This document shows positions 44,091-57,900 of a DNA stretch of 64,000 nucleotides, in pieces. Location: the NCBI GenBank assembly GCA_017524145.1, contig JAFWUI010000022.1, positions 1-64,000 on the forward strand, written 5' to 3'. The stretch's first letter is position 1; the number at the start of each line of letters is the position of its first letter. Origin of the DNA: Oxalobacter sp. (GTDB taxonomy: Bacteria > Pseudomonadota > Gammaproteobacteria > Burkholderiales > Burkholderiaceae_D). Under the pieces are notes generated by a model that had not been told where the DNA came from, searched no databases, and worked only from the letters and a program-made list of their open reading frames with translations. A program made the translations under genes and the position numbers.

Positions 44091-44903
44091 ATGGCAGGCA
44101 TTTACATCAAGACCCCTGAACAGATTGAAGGTATCCGCAAAGCAAGCAAGCTTGCGGCAGAAGTCCTGGATTATATTGAACCTTTTGTAAAGCCCGGTAT
44201 TTCAACCGGCGAGCTTGACAGGCTCTGCCATGAGTTCATCACCGGGCATAATGCCATCCCTGCCCCGTTGAACTACTGCCCGGACGGTTACACGCCCTAC
44301 CCCAAGGCAACCTGCATTTCGCTGAACGAGGTGGTCTGCCATGGGATTCCGAACTTCAACAAACGCCTGAAGAAAGGTGACTCGCTGAACATCGATATCA
44401 CGGTCATCCTCGATGGTTATTACGGGGATACGAGCCGGATGTTCTTTGCCGGGGAACCTTCCATCATGGCGAAACGCCTTGCCCGCATCACTTACCAGAG
44501 TATGTGGCTGGGTATCCGTGAAGTGAAACCTGGCAACCATTTCGGCGATATCGGCTATGTCATCCAGCAGTTTGCCGAAAATGCCGGTTACAGTGTCGTC
44601 CGGGAATTCTGCGGCCATGGTGTCGGCATCGAGTTCCATGAAGAACCGCAGGTGCTGCACTACGGGCATCGGGGAACGGGGGCTGAAATCAAGCCCGGGA
44701 TGATTTTCACGATTGAACCGATGATCAATGCAGGGCGCCGTGCCATCACCCAACTGGCGGATGGCTGGACTATCCGCACGAAAGACCGCAGCCTGTCTGC
44801 CCAGTGGGAGCATACCCTCCTGGTGACTGAGACGGGTTATGAAATCCTGACGGTTTCCCCGAATATGCCCGCCCCGCCGAAGTTCATTACCGACGGTAAA
44901 TAA
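44091..44903 (+). CDS. map: Methionine aminopeptidase, type I
   Basis: Map removes the N-terminal methionine from new proteins. From the ATG at 44091 the protein is 270 residues: MAGIYIKTPEQIEGIRKASK. The dinuclear metal ligands are visible in DITVILDGYYGDTSRMFF (two Asp), CGHGVGIEFHEEP (His), FTIEPMI (Glu) and QWEHTLLVTETGYEILT (Glu). A GTG at 44082 is an alternative start. In related betaproteobacteria map is likewise placed just before glnD. The rpsB-tsf genes that often lie near map elsewhere are not here. Confidence 0.96.
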   Translation: MAGIYIKTPEQIEGIRKASKLAAEVLDYIEPFVKPGISTGELDRLCHEFITGHNAIPAPLNYCPDGYTPYPKATCISLNEVVCHGIPNFNKRLKKGDSLNIDITVILDGYYGDTSRMFFAGEPSIMAKRLARITYQSMWLGIREVKPGNHFGDIGYVIQQFAENAGYSVVREFCGHGVGIEFHEEPQVLHYGHRGTGAEIKPGMIFTIEPMINAGRRAITQLADGWTIRTKDRSLSAQWEHTLLVTETGYEILTVSPNMPAPPKFITDGK

Positions 44904-44949
44904 ATCTGGTATAGACTGTTGTTATTGGAATATCCGCCAAGGATAGGTG

Positions 44950-47523
44950 ATGACAACAGGAACGGTCCCTTCTTTCCAGCAGCAGCTGGCTGCCTTGCGT
45001 CAGTCGGCGGTTGCTGATTTCCAGACGCATCCACGCCCGCAATGGCTGCTGAAGACCCTTTGCCGCGATGTGGACAAGGTGCTGTCGGCGATATGGCGTT
45101 CTGTGGGGCTTCCGTCTTCACTGGCATTGGTTGCCGTGGGTGGTTATGGCAGGGGTGAGCTGTTTCCCCATTCGGATGTCGATGTGCTGGTCTTGCTGGA
45201 CGCCCCGCCAGACGATGCGTTGAATGCCAAACTGGAATCCTTCATCCAGCAGTTATGGTCATTGGGACTGACAATCGGGCACAGTGTCCGGACAGTGGAT
45301 GAATGTGTCCAGGAAGCTGCCAATGACATCACGATCCAGACAAGCCTGCTGGAATCGCGTTTGGTTACAGGGAACCGGAAGCTGTTCCGCCAGATGCAGG
45401 CACGCTATGACGCTGCGATGAATCCCCAGGCATTTTTCATTGCCAAGACTTTGGAAACCCGGCAGCGGCACCTGAAATTCGGTGATACGCCTTACAGCCT
45501 TGAGCCGAACTGCAAGGAAGGGCCAGGCGGTCTGCGTGACCTGCATGTGATCCTGTGGGTGGCAAAGGCGGCAAAACTCGGTTTTTCCTGGAATGAGCTG
45601 GCAGAAAAAGGGTTGCTGACGGCTTCTGAAGCCCAGCAGCTCCGCAAGAAGGAACGGGCTTTCAAGGATATCCGCATCCGTCTGCATATCCAGGCTAAAC
45701 GGGCTGAAGACCGGCTGCTGTTTGATATGCAGATGCCGATTGCCGCGACGTTCGGTTTCCGCAAAAAAGGGATCCTGCTGGATGCCCGGACTGCCAGCGA
45801 ATGTATGATGAAGCGGTATTACCGGGCAGCGCATTCGGTCTGCCAGCTGAACATGATCCTGCTCCAGAACCTTCAGGCACGGCTGTTCCCGAAACCGCAG
45901 GTCACGGTCAGGCTCAATGACCATTTCAATGAAGTGAACGGGCTGTTGGACATTGCTTCGGACAATGTATTCACGAAACGGCCTTCAGCGATCCTGGAGG
46001 CATTCTTCCTGCTGTCACAGCGGGCAGACCTGAAGGAAATGACGGTACGGACGCTGCGGGCGATGTGGCATGCCCGGATGAATATTGACCGGGCTTTCCG
46101 CAGCAACCGGACGAACCATGCGTTTTTCCTGAAGATCCTCCAGTCGGAACGGTTTGCTGTCCGCACATTGGAATATATGAACCGCATGGGCATCCTGGGC
46201 CGTTATCTGCCGAACTTCGGCAGGATTGTCGGGCAGATGCAGTATGACCTTTTCCATCAGTTCACGGTGGACCAGCATACCCTCAAGGTGCTTGAGAACC
46301 TGCATCATTTCTCACGGGCACGGTATGCCCATGAAAATCCGCTGTGCAGCCACCTGATGACGGGTTTCGACCGTCAATGGGTGCTGTATGCCGCTGCCCT
46401 CTTCCATGATATTGCAAAGGGGCGTGGCGGAGACCACGCGAAGCTGGGGATGCAGGATGCCCGCCGTTTCTGCGTCCAGCATGGGATGACGGAAGCCGAT
46501 ACGGAGCTGGTGGTGTTCCTGGTCGGGGAACACCTGACCTTGTCGACTTATGCCCAGAAGAGGGACCTGTCTGACCCGGCTGTCATCAAGGATTTTGCCA
46601 GGATTGTCAAAGATGACCGTCATCTGACCGCCCTGTACCTGCTGACAGTGGCGGATATCCGGGCGACGGGACCGAATATCTGGAATACCTGGAAAGGCAA
46701 GCTGTTGGAAAACCTGCTGGACCAGACCAAGCGGGTGCTTGGCGGTGAAACCCTGTCTGTTGCCCATGAGCTGGAAAAACGGCAGCAGGGCGCCAAAGCG
46801 CAGCTCCGGTTTTATGGCTTGCCGGAATCTGCGCATGAATCTTTCTGGAAACAGCTGGATATCGTGTATTTCCTGCGCAATGATGCGTCAGACATCGCCT
46901 GGCATACCCGGACGCTTTACTGGCGGATGGATGCCCAAGAGCCGGTTGTCCAATGCCGCCTCTCCCCGACCGGTGAAGGGCTTCAGGTGGTGGTGTATAT
47001 GCGGGACCGCCCTGACCTGTTTGCCTGGATCTGCAGCTATTTTGCCCGGAAGGATTTTGCCATCCTGGATGCCAAGATCCATACGACAAACCAGCAGTAT
47101 GCGTTGGATACGTTCTTGGTGACCCGGCAGGGTTTTGAGAAACGGTACCGGGACATTACGTCACAGGTCGAGCATGACCTCGCCGGTATCCTGAAGGCTC
47201 CCGGTGTCCTGCCAGAACCTTCTCAACCGAAGCTGTCGCGCAAGTCACGGGTTTTCCCGATTACGCCTTCCATTGACCTGCGCCCGGATGCCGGTGGCCG
47301 GTTTGTCCTGAGCATTACGGGGAATGACTACCGGGGGCTGCTGTATGCGGTTGCGTGGGTCTTCAGCCGCCACCATATCAACCTGCATACGGCAAAGATC
47401 ATGACGTTGGGGGAACGGATTGAGGATGTGTTCCTGATTGACGGGGAAAGCCTCCAGCAGCCCCGTGAGCAGATCAGGTTTGAACGGGACATGGTCGAAG
47501 TCCTGCGCATACACGATGAATGA
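44950..47523 (+). CDS. glnD: PII uridylyltransferase / uridylyl-removing enzyme
   Basis: GlnD senses glutamine and adds or removes UMP on PII proteins, which then control GlnA adenylylation and NtrB/NtrC. The ATG at 44950 follows AAGGATAGG and gives 857 residues. The nucleotidyltransferase motif GGYGRGELFPHSDVDVLVLL is near residue 60. The HD hydrolase motif FHDIAKGRGGDHAKLG is near 487. Two C-terminal ACT domains follow (YMRDRPDLFAWICSYFARKD and SITGNDYRGLLYAVAWVFSR). All parts are intact. Together with the NtrC-type glnA promoter at 11659 it indicates a complete enteric-style nitrogen control chain. Confidence 0.97.
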   Translation: MTTGTVPSFQQQLAALRQSAVADFQTHPRPQWLLKTLCRDVDKVLSAIWRSVGLPSSLALVAVGGYGRGELFPHSDVDVLVLLDAPPDDALNAKLESFIQQLWSLGLTIGHSVRTVDECVQEAANDITIQTSLLESRLVTGNRKLFRQMQARYDAAMNPQAFFIAKTLETRQRHLKFGDTPYSLEPNCKEGPGGLRDLHVILWVAKAAKLGFSWNELAEKGLLTASEAQQLRKKERAFKDIRIRLHIQAKRAEDRLLFDMQMPIAATFGFRKKGILLDARTASECMMKRYYRAAHSVCQLNMILLQNLQARLFPKPQVTVRLNDHFNEVNGLLDIASDNVFTKRPSAILEAFFLLSQRADLKEMTVRTLRAMWHARMNIDRAFRSNRTNHAFFLKILQSERFAVRTLEYMNRMGILGRYLPNFGRIVGQMQYDLFHQFTVDQHTLKVLENLHHFSRARYAHENPLCSHLMTGFDRQWVLYAAALFHDIAKGRGGDHAKLGMQDARRFCVQHGMTEADTELVVFLVGEHLTLSTYAQKRDLSDPAVIKDFARIVKDDRHLTALYLLTVADIRATGPNIWNTWKGKLLENLLDQTKRVLGGETLSVAHELEKRQQGAKAQLRFYGLPESAHESFWKQLDIVYFLRNDASDIAWHTRTLYWRMDAQEPVVQCRLSPTGEGLQVVVYMRDRPDLFAWICSYFARKDFAILDAKIHTTNQQYALDTFLVTRQGFEKRYRDITSQVEHDLAGILKAPGVLPEPSQPKLSRKSRVFPITPSIDLRPDAGGRFVLSITGNDYRGLLYAVAWVFSRHHINLHTAKIMTLGERIEDVFLIDGESLQQPREQIRFERDMVEVLRIHDE

Positions 47524-47546
47524 TTCCTGTCTAAGAGGTGATGTTG

Positions 47547-48293
47547 ATGAGTGAACCTGTCCGGTTGTCAAAACGTATGTCTGAACTGGGGCTTTGTTCC
47601 CGCCGGGAAGCCGATGCCTGGATAGAACGGGGATGGGTCCGTGTCGATGGTGAGGTGGTTTCCCAGTTGGGCAGCAAGGTATTGCCCCATCAGAAAATCA
47701 CTGTCGATAAACGTGCCTCGAAAGAACAGTCTGAACGGGTGACGATCCTGGTCAACAAGCCGGTCGGTTATGTCAGCGGTCAGGCAGAGGATGGCTATAC
47801 CCCGGCGGTTGCCCTGGTGGATGCGGATTCCCATTGGGCGGAAGATACCGCCAAGATCCGTTTCAGGCCGTCCCAGAAACGGGGACTGGTGCCTGCCGGC
47901 CGTCTGGATATCGACTCGGTCGGCCTGCTTGTCCTGACACAGGATGGACGGATTGCCAAAAAGCTGATCGGTGAGGATTCAACGACTGAGAAGGAATATC
48001 TGGTGCGGGTACGTTACCAGAAACCGGGACGTCTGCCGGACAAGGACCTGCAGCTGCTGCGCAATGGACTGAAGCTGGACGGCAAGGCATTGCAGCCCGC
48101 CAAAGTGGAATGGCAGAATGAAGACCAGCTGCGTTTTGTCCTGCGGGAAGGCAGGAAACGCCAGATCCGCCGGATGTGTGAAGCCGTAGGACTCAAGGTT
48201 GTCGGATTGAAACGGGTCCGTATCGGCAAGGTCAGGCTGGGTGCCTTGCCCCCGGGGAAATGGCGCTACCTGCGCCCCGATGAATCATTTTGA
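47547..48293 (+). CDS. rRNA pseudouridine synthase, RsuA/RluF family
   Basis: An N-terminal S4 RNA-binding domain ([29 protein letters not shown]) precedes the catalytic domain, whose key segment [20 protein letters not shown] contains the catalytic Asp. It ends EKEYLVRV and [20 protein letters not shown]. The arrangement fits the RsuA/RluB/RluE/RluF branch, and the length of 248 residues suits RluF best. Which rRNA site is modified cannot be settled by eye. The ATG at 47547 has a GAGG upstream; GTG and ATG codons at 47538 and 47541 are alternatives. Confidence 0.88.
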   Translation: MSEPVRLSKRMSELGLCSRREADAWIERGWVRVDGEVVSQLGSKVLPHQKITVDKRASKEQSERVTILVNKPVGYVSGQAEDGYTPAVALVDADSHWAEDTAKIRFRPSQKRGLVPAGRLDIDSVGLLVLTQDGRIAKKLIGEDSTTEKEYLVRVRYQKPGRLPDKDLQLLRNGLKLDGKALQPAKVEWQNEDQLRFVLREGRKRQIRRMCEAVGLKVVGLKRVRIGKVRLGALPPGKWRYLRPDESF

Positions 48294-48306
48294 ACAGGCC
48301 CTACCG

Positions 48307-48765
48307 ATGAACAGACCTCAATTCAGGCTCTCCGAAGAGAATATCCGTATCACCAATTATCTCGATGGCCTTTTCCATATGGCCTCTTCCTGTTCTACCT
48401 GGATTGGACCTTCTTATATCGAGACAATCTGCATGGACCAGGAAAACTACGCCAAGGTTTTCGCCGGGTTATACCGTGTTCCGGTTGAACTCTTGGAAAA
48501 CACCCAGACAGATGAATCCCTGGAAGATGCCCTGACCGAGTGGCTTGGCAAAGACCAACCCAAAATGATGGACGGCTTACTCCACTGGATGCAGTTCGAC
48601 CTTGGGAAGGCAACCGGCATTTTCAGGCCGAAACACCGTGAAAAGCTGACTGACAGGTTAAGCGGATGCAACCGGGGACGGGGACGCTTTTTCTTCATGG
48701 AAGACCTTTTCTTCATCGCCTTCCCTGGCAAGATGGTCTGCCTGATGATGGGCAATGATGAGTGA
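48307..48765 (+). CDS. Conserved-looking hypothetical protein
   Basis: The 152-residue soluble protein (MNRPQFRLSEENIRITNYLD) starts 14 bp after the pseudouridine synthase and is probably co-transcribed with it. I recognise no family. It has no signal peptide or membrane segment. A possible C-terminal basic stretch (CNRGRGRFFFMEDLFFIAFP) and a charged middle (PKMMDGLLHWMQFDLGKATG) are the only visible landmarks. Confidence 0.6.
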   Translation: MNRPQFRLSEENIRITNYLDGLFHMASSCSTWIGPSYIETICMDQENYAKVFAGLYRVPVELLENTQTDESLEDALTEWLGKDQPKMMDGLLHWMQFDLGKATGIFRPKHREKLTDRLSGCNRGRGRFFFMEDLFFIAFPGKMVCLMMGNDE

Positions 48766-48798
48766 AGGAGGCCCCTTCGCAGTCACGCCTGTCCAAGG

Positions 48799-49335
48799 TC
48801 AGTCAGCACGTTCAGCCTGTTCGTCTTCTTCAAACGCATCATTGAAGCCGAAGCAGTCTAAATCCAGCATCCGCATCGGATAGAGGATGCCGTCTAAATG
48901 GTCGCATTCATGCTGGGCGACACGGGCGTGGAAGCCTTCTGCATCACAGGAAAAAGGTTTGCCGGTCACATCATAGGCCTCGATACGGACTTTGGTATAA
49001 CGGGGAACCGCCCCCCGCATCCCAGGAATGGAAAGGCATCCTTCCCAACGTTCCTCGAATTCTTCGGTCAAGGGCGTCAGCTTGGGGTTGATCAGGACGG
49101 TCGCCGGGATTTCAGCCATGTTTTCTGGATGGTAATCCTTGTCATAGCCGAATACGACCACCCGTTTCAGCACACCGATCTGCGGCGCAGCCAGCCCTGC
49201 CCCGTCAGTGGCTTTCATGGTTTCCCAAAGGTCGGCAATCAGTTGATGGAGTTCTGGGGTATTGAATTCAGTGATGGGTTCTGATTCTTCGAGCAGGAGC
49301 TGCCTGCCCATTTTCAGGATTTTCCGGACGCTCAT
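48799..49335 (-). CDS. def: Peptide deformylase
   Basis: Def removes the formyl group from nascent proteins, working before Map. The 178-residue protein shows the three family motifs: motif 1 GAGLAAPQIGV, motif 2 EGCLSIPGMRG (Cys metal ligand) and motif 3 QHECDHLDGI (two His ligands and catalytic Glu). The C-terminus is acidic (DAFEEDEQAERAD). The gene is on the minus strand, following ligA with a short gap. Confidence 0.96.
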   Translation of the reverse strand: MSVRKILKMGRQLLLEESEPITEFNTPELHQLIADLWETMKATDGAGLAAPQIGVLKRVVVFGYDKDYHPENMAEIPATVLINPKLTPLTEEFEERWEGCLSIPGMRGAVPRYTKVRIEAYDVTGKPFSCDAEGFHARVAQHECDHLDGILYPMRMLDLDCFGFNDAFEEDEQAERAD

Positions 49336-49367
49336 GTTTTTCAGTGTTGTTGTTTTGTGTTATCAGG

Positions 49368-52513
<3,146 letters not shown>

Positions 52514-52517
52514 GCGG

Positions 52518-55500
52518 TTACCCCTTTTCTGCGAACTCCCCAGCATTGCTGAGATCGACACTGACAATGCGGGAGACGCCTTTTTCCTGCATGGTTACGC
52601 CGATAAGCTCTTCTGCCATTTCCATGGCAATCTGGTTATGCGAAATGAACAGGAACTGGGTCTGCCCTGACATTTTCGTCACCAGACTGCTGAACCGGAC
52701 GGTATTGGCATCATCCAACGGTGCATCCACTTCGTCAAGCAGGCAGAACGGTGCAGGATTCAGCTGGAACAGCGAGAAGACCAATGCCAATGCCGTCAAT
52801 GCTTTCTCTCCCCCTGAAAGCAGGTGTATTGTCGCATTTTTTTTACCGGGTGGCTGTGCCATTATCTGGATACCGGCATCAAGGATTTCATCACCACTCA
52901 TGATGAGCTGGGCCTTGCCGCCACCAAACAGGATGGGGAACAGTTCATCCAGTGATTCATTGACCTTGTCGAAAGTATTCCGCAACTGCTGCCGGGTTTC
53001 CCGGTCAATGCGCTTGATGGCATCTTCCAGTGTCGTGATGGCATCGGTCAGGTCTTGATGCTGTTCCTGTAAATACTGACGGCGTTCCTGCCCTTCCTTG
53101 AGCTCCTGGGCAGCCGCAAGGTTGACAGGTCCCAATGCATTGATTGCCGATGTGAGCCTGGTGATGTCTGCCTGCAGGGCTGCTGGCTTGGCATTGTCTG
53201 GCATAAGCAGCATCAGGTCTGCCTCTACTGCTCCGGCATCTTTCAGTTTCTGGGCCTGCTGTTCAGCATTCAGCCTGGCTTCCTGTTCCTTGAGCTGCAA
53301 GGCAACAATCCGGTCCTGCTGCGGCTGCAACTGTTGCTCAAGCTGCATCCGTTCTTCCATGACTTCTCGCAACTGCTGGGCAATGCCATCCAATGTATTG
53401 CGCCTGTCGGCCAGCAGCTGTTCCTGCTGGAGACGCTTGTCCAACAATGACTGGAGCCTGTTTTCCTGGATGCTGTTCTCAAGGTCCTCGAGTTCCTGGC
53501 GATGGGCGGCAATCCCTTCTTCTGCACGTTGTATCTGCAAGGTTGCCATACTGGCTTGGCGGTCAATCTCTTCCCGGCGATGCTTCAATGTCTGTTGATT
53601 GAAAGCAGCCTGCTGCACCTGTTTCTCAATGTCATGGCAGGCATCACGCATCTGCATCAGTTTTTCTTCTGCAGCAACTACGGTATCGTGGAATGTATCT
53701 TCTTTTTCCTGTTTTTCGACCAGCTGAAGGTCCAGTTCTTCCAACAGCTGCTCCTGGACGGCAATCTCTGCCTGCCTGTCCTGGTTGTCTGCATCCAATG
53801 TTTCCAGCTGCCGGTCAATCTGCTCTTGCTGCATGGCATATTGACGTTGCTGTTCTTCTGCCTTGAGGATGGCAAAGCGGATTTCGTTCAGCTGCCCTGT
53901 CTGCTTCCTGATATCCTGGCTTATCCGCTGCACCATCATCTGCCTGTCATCCAGCTGGCGTTCTGTTTCTTGGAAATGGGTAGTAGCTTCCCTGAGTGCT
54001 TCATCAAGCTGCCTTTTATCTGCTTCAAGACGGGCAATTTCCTGGTAGCGGGCAAAGAAGCCTTCAGATTCGGATTCTGCAGCATAGAGACGGACACTGT
54101 ACCGGTCGATCCGGTGCCCTTCTGGCACGATAAAACAGCCGCTTTCCGGCAATTGATGGCGGTTCTGGATGGCTGTCCCCAAATCAGGGGCGGTATAGAT
54201 TCCCTGTAACCAGGTACGCAGAAGTGGCATCAGATAGGGACGGTCAAGGACAACCTTGGATGACAGGGAATCCAGTCCTTCCACAAGGTCTGCTTCTACC
54301 TGACTGCCGGTTTCCTGGACGCAATGGAAACTGAGTCTGGCAGGCAGTTTCCCCCGTGCGAAGGCTTCAGTCCATTCAAGCCTGGACAGTTCAATGGACT
54401 GCATCCTTTCTGCAAGGACGATCTCCACTGCATTTTCCCATACCGGCTCACTGCTGATATGGCGCCAGAATGGCAGGAAACCATCCAACTGGTTTTCCTG
54501 AAGCCAATCATCAAGCCTGCCATGCTGCCCTGCCTTTTCTGTTATCTGCCTGAGTGCTTTCAGCCGGGTTTCATGCTGGATGACGGTTTCCCGGCACTGA
54601 CGGGCATGGGCTTCGGCCTGGTCCCTGGCCTGCTGAAGTTCCGGCAATGCTCCTTCAAGGTTTTCCAGTTGGTATTGCAGTTCCTGCAGACGCAGGTCCG
54701 TCTCTTCCCGTGCTGTAACCTGTTCCTGCAACAGCATATTGTCAGGTGCCTGAAGCTGCTGGCGCTGCTGGAGCACTTTTTCACGCCGGAGACTGTACGC
54801 TGCCAATGCCTCACGCAGGCTCCGGTGGGTATTGGCAGCAACCGCTATCTGACGCTGCACCTGCTGGCAGGCTTCTTTCAAGACCTGTTCTTCCTGCCGC
54901 CGCTGCACCAAAGCTTCTTCATACTGCGGCAGTTCATCCCGTTGGATTGCCAGACGTTCTTCTGCCTGTTCCTGGACTGCCAGCTGTTCTGACAATGTCT
55001 GTTGGATATGTTCCAGCTCAGCGGTGAAAGTGGGAAACTGATTGGACCATTCCGCTTTCTGGGATTCAAAAGCAGCAATCTGGGATTCCAGGCGCTTACG
55101 GGTTTCAGCAATATAATCAATCTGGGCTTTCAGGCTGCCAATCTCTGCATTGATGCTGTAAAGGTTGCCCTGGGCTTCATGCAGTGCCTTGTTGGCGTCA
55201 TCATTCTCGACACGGAGCCCAGCCAACCGGGCATCACAGCGTGTTATCCCTGTACGGATGCTTTCCAATCCGGTACGGGCCTTTTCAGTCTGGAGGTTCA
55301 GGGAAACCTGTTCCTGCTCGCTGTGCTGTTTCTGTAGAAGCCACAGGAACTGCTGCTGGCGGTCACGGCGTTCAGACAGGCTGGTGTAATGTTCCGCCAG
55401 TTCTGCCTGCTGCTGCAGTCTTTCAAGCTGCTGTTCCTGTTCAGCCAGGATATCCAGTACACGGTTGAGGTTTTCCTGCGAATCAGTCAGCCGACGGGCA

Positions 55501-56039
55501 GTTTCCTTACGGCGTTCCTTGTATTTCGAGACACCCGCCGCTTCTTCAAGGAATGTACGGAGTTCTTCTGGACGGGCTTCGATAATCCGGGAAATCATGC
55601 CTTGACCGATGATGGCATATGCCCGGGGACCAAGCCCTGTCCCCAAGAAAATATCATGGATATCACGCCGGCGGACTGTGATGCCGTTGATGGAATAGGT
55701 GGAGCCACCTTCACGGGTCAGGACACGGCGGACTGCCAGTTCGGTATATTTTCCCCATTGACCGCCGATACGGCCATCACTGTTGTCAAAGACCAGCTCA
55801 ACTGAAGCCCTGCCAGCCGGTTTACGGGTAGTGGTGCCGTTGAAAATCACATCTTTCATCGACTCACCACGCAATTCAGATGCACGGGATTCACCGAGGA
55901 CCCAACGGACGGCATCCATGATGTTGGATTTGCCGCAGCCATTCGGTCCGACAATCCCGTTCAGCTTACCCTGAAAACGGATGGTTGTCGGATCAACAAA
56001 TGACTTGAATCCTGACAGTTTGATGGATGTTAATTTCAC
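52518..56039 (-). CDS. smc: Chromosome partition protein SMC
   Basis: SMC organises and segregates the chromosome with ScpA and ScpB. The 1173-residue protein has Walker A GPNGCGKSNIMDAVRWVLGE near residue 32, long coiled coils with Gln/Glu-rich repeats (about 170-500 and 660-1000) and a hinge near 510-640. The C-terminal ABC head has LLSGGEKALTALALVFSLFQ and LLDEVDAPLDDANTVRFSSL. The ATG at 56039 is well placed. The zipA gene follows 4 bp after the stop. Confidence 0.96.
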   Translation of the reverse strand: MKLTSIKLSGFKSFVDPTTIRFQGKLNGIVGPNGCGKSNIMDAVRWVLGESRASELRGESMKDVIFNGTTTRKPAGRASVELVFDNSDGRIGGQWGKYTELAVRRVLTREGGSTYSINGITVRRRDIHDIFLGTGLGPRAYAIIGQGMISRIIEARPEELRTFLEEAAGVSKYKERRKETARRLTDSQENLNRVLDILAEQEQQLERLQQQAELAEHYTSLSERRDRQQQFLWLLQKQHSEQEQVSLNLQTEKARTGLESIRTGITRCDARLAGLRVENDDANKALHEAQGNLYSINAEIGSLKAQIDYIAETRKRLESQIAAFESQKAEWSNQFPTFTAELEHIQQTLSEQLAVQEQAEERLAIQRDELPQYEEALVQRRQEEQVLKEACQQVQRQIAVAANTHRSLREALAAYSLRREKVLQQRQQLQAPDNMLLQEQVTAREETDLRLQELQYQLENLEGALPELQQARDQAEAHARQCRETVIQHETRLKALRQITEKAGQHGRLDDWLQENQLDGFLPFWRHISSEPVWENAVEIVLAERMQSIELSRLEWTEAFARGKLPARLSFHCVQETGSQVEADLVEGLDSLSSKVVLDRPYLMPLLRTWLQGIYTAPDLGTAIQNRHQLPESGCFIVPEGHRIDRYSVRLYAAESESEGFFARYQEIARLEADKRQLDEALREATTHFQETERQLDDRQMMVQRISQDIRKQTGQLNEIRFAILKAEEQQRQYAMQQEQIDRQLETLDADNQDRQAEIAVQEQLLEELDLQLVEKQEKEDTFHDTVVAAEEKLMQMRDACHDIEKQVQQAAFNQQTLKHRREEIDRQASMATLQIQRAEEGIAAHRQELEDLENSIQENRLQSLLDKRLQQEQLLADRRNTLDGIAQQLREVMEERMQLEQQLQPQQDRIVALQLKEQEARLNAEQQAQKLKDAGAVEADLMLLMPDNAKPAALQADITRLTSAINALGPVNLAAAQELKEGQERRQYLQEQHQDLTDAITTLEDAIKRIDRETRQQLRNTFDKVNESLDELFPILFGGGKAQLIMSGDEILDAGIQIMAQPPGKKNATIHLLSGGEKALTALALVFSLFQLNPAPFCLLDEVDAPLDDANTVRFSSLVTKMSGQTQFLFISHNQIAMEMAEELIGVTMQEKGVSRIVSVDLSNAGEFAEKG

Positions 56040-56292
56040 GTGGACAAAGGATGGCTCTGATGGAAAGCAATATCATAACATCCAGCAGGGAATCTCTGCG
56101 GATATGCTCCTTTTTTGATGCATACCGCCCCTTCATTTTCCCCGTTTTACCCATTTTTCTGTTTTCTTTATGGAAAAAATGAAAAATGACGGCTATCAAC
56201 GCACAGATATTACGTTTTTTTACATTTTTTCAATTCTTATGACGTTCGATTTTCGGTATACTGGAATACTTCATGATGGGGGGTATCGGGTT

Positions 56293-57870
56293 ATGCAGAA
56301 ATTTTCAGCGGGACTGTTGGCAATGTTGGTTTCAGGTATCTTCGCAGCATCCCCTGTTTCTGCGTCTGTGAAAAAAATCATGATGGCTCCAACCAAGAAG
56401 GTGGAGACCAAGAAAACGGCTGCAGCCAAAGACAGCAGACCGGCAAAAGCCATCGCAAAAAAAGCCGCCCCGGTAAAGCCAGCCGCAAAAACCTCGGCAA
56501 AGCCTGCCAATGCCAAGGCATCTGCACCAGCCAAAGGCAAAACCAATCCCAAGCATGAAAAAACGGTTGCATCGAAAAAGGGGACCGTTGTTGCAAAACA
56601 TGACAAGGGCCATCATCAGCCTACGCCTGTAAAACCAGCCCTGAAAACGGCTTCAGCAAAACCGGTTGCCACGAAACAGACCCATACCCCTGTTAAAACG
56701 GCAGTACAGCATACTCCAAATAAAACTGCATCAGCTGTGACCAAGACAGCTTATACGCCAACCTATTCTTCCAAACAGCCCGCTGTCCGGAATACTTATA
56801 CGGCTCCTGTTTCGTCAGTACATACGGCTTCTGCGGATCCATTGCCTGCCTTCAGGACTTCTGGCAGCAGCTACAGTACAGGCAGTGCCTATAATTCAGC
56901 GGTTCCCCAGGCAAAACCGCAGTCGGCTTCGGTCACGCCACCGATTTCCGCTTTCGGCAAGGCCAGCAGCATGCCGGCAGTTTTCAATACGCCATACAAT
57001 ACATCCTTGCCAAGCAAACAGCCGATTTATGTGAATGAGACACCGAATGGGCCTGACACCCGTGCGAAATCCGTACTGGTCTTGGATGAAAACAACCTGA
57101 AAATCCTTTACGAACGTAACAGTACTTCACGGATGTCGATGGCTTCCATCACCAAACTGATGACGGCTTTGGTAGTGGTTGAATCCATGCAGGACATGAA
57201 AGAGGTCCTGACAATCACTGAGGATGACATCGACCATCTGAAAGGCACTGGTTCAAGGCTCAGGATCGGCACCCGCCTGACCCGTGGGGAAATGCTGCAC
57301 CTGGCACTGATGAGTTCTGAAAACCGTGCTGCTTCTGCTTTGGGACGCTACTATCCGGGTGGCAGGTCGGCATTCATCAATGCCATGAACCTGAAAGCTG
57401 CCGTACTTGGTATGACGAATACCCGGTATGTGGATTCCAATGGTCTTTCACCCCAGAATGTTTCCTGTGCAAGGGACCTTGCCAAACTGGTGATGGCTGC
57501 CGCAGAACATCCGCTTATCCGGAAATACTCTACAGCGGAATACCATACCATTTATGATGGGGAAAAATCGTTGAGTTATGGCAGTACCAACCGGTTGACC
57601 CACAGTTCAAACTGGAAAATCCAAGTCCAGAAAACCGGTTATATCCGGGAAGCAGGGCAATGCCTGGTCATGAAAACGACCATTGACGGCCGTCCAATTG
57701 TGATGGTGCTGTTGAATGTGGTGGGCCCGAAAGGCGCACGTATCGTCGATGCCCAGAATATCAAGAGTTGGCTGGCCCAGGATACATCCCGTTCATTCTT
57801 CGGCAGCAGCCGGTCTTCATCCAGCCGGAGCACAGCATCTTCTTTCAATGAAGATGATTTCTATAACTGA
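56293..57870 (+). CDS. D-alanyl-D-alanine endopeptidase (PBP7-like, S11 family) with Lys/Ala-rich linker
   Basis: The ATG at 56293 follows a G-rich ribosome-binding site and gives 525 residues. A signal peptide (MQKFSAGLLAMLVSGIFAAS) is followed by about 230 residues of low-complexity Lys/Ala/Pro/Thr sequence. A C-terminal S11 penicillin-binding domain then carries SMASITK (nucleophile Ser285), SSEN (SxN, 342-344) and QKTGYI (KTG, 447-449). It is a murein endopeptidase or D,D-carboxypeptidase of the periplasm. The basic linker is longer than in E. coli PbpG and may let the domain reach the wall. Confidence 0.9.
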   Translation: MQKFSAGLLAMLVSGIFAASPVSASVKKIMMAPTKKVETKKTAAAKDSRPAKAIAKKAAPVKPAAKTSAKPANAKASAPAKGKTNPKHEKTVASKKGTVVAKHDKGHHQPTPVKPALKTASAKPVATKQTHTPVKTAVQHTPNKTASAVTKTAYTPTYSSKQPAVRNTYTAPVSSVHTASADPLPAFRTSGSSYSTGSAYNSAVPQAKPQSASVTPPISAFGKASSMPAVFNTPYNTSLPSKQPIYVNETPNGPDTRAKSVLVLDENNLKILYERNSTSRMSMASITKLMTALVVVESMQDMKEVLTITEDDIDHLKGTGSRLRIGTRLTRGEMLHLALMSSENRAASALGRYYPGGRSAFINAMNLKAAVLGMTNTRYVDSNGLSPQNVSCARDLAKLVMAAAEHPLIRKYSTAEYHTIYDGEKSLSYGSTNRLTHSSNWKIQVQKTGYIREAGQCLVMKTTIDGRPIVMVLLNVVGPKGARIVDAQNIKSWLAQDTSRSFFGSSRSSSSRSTASSFNEDDFYN

Positions 57871-57900
57871 CGCCCCCTGTTTTCCTTGAGTTTTTTTCTG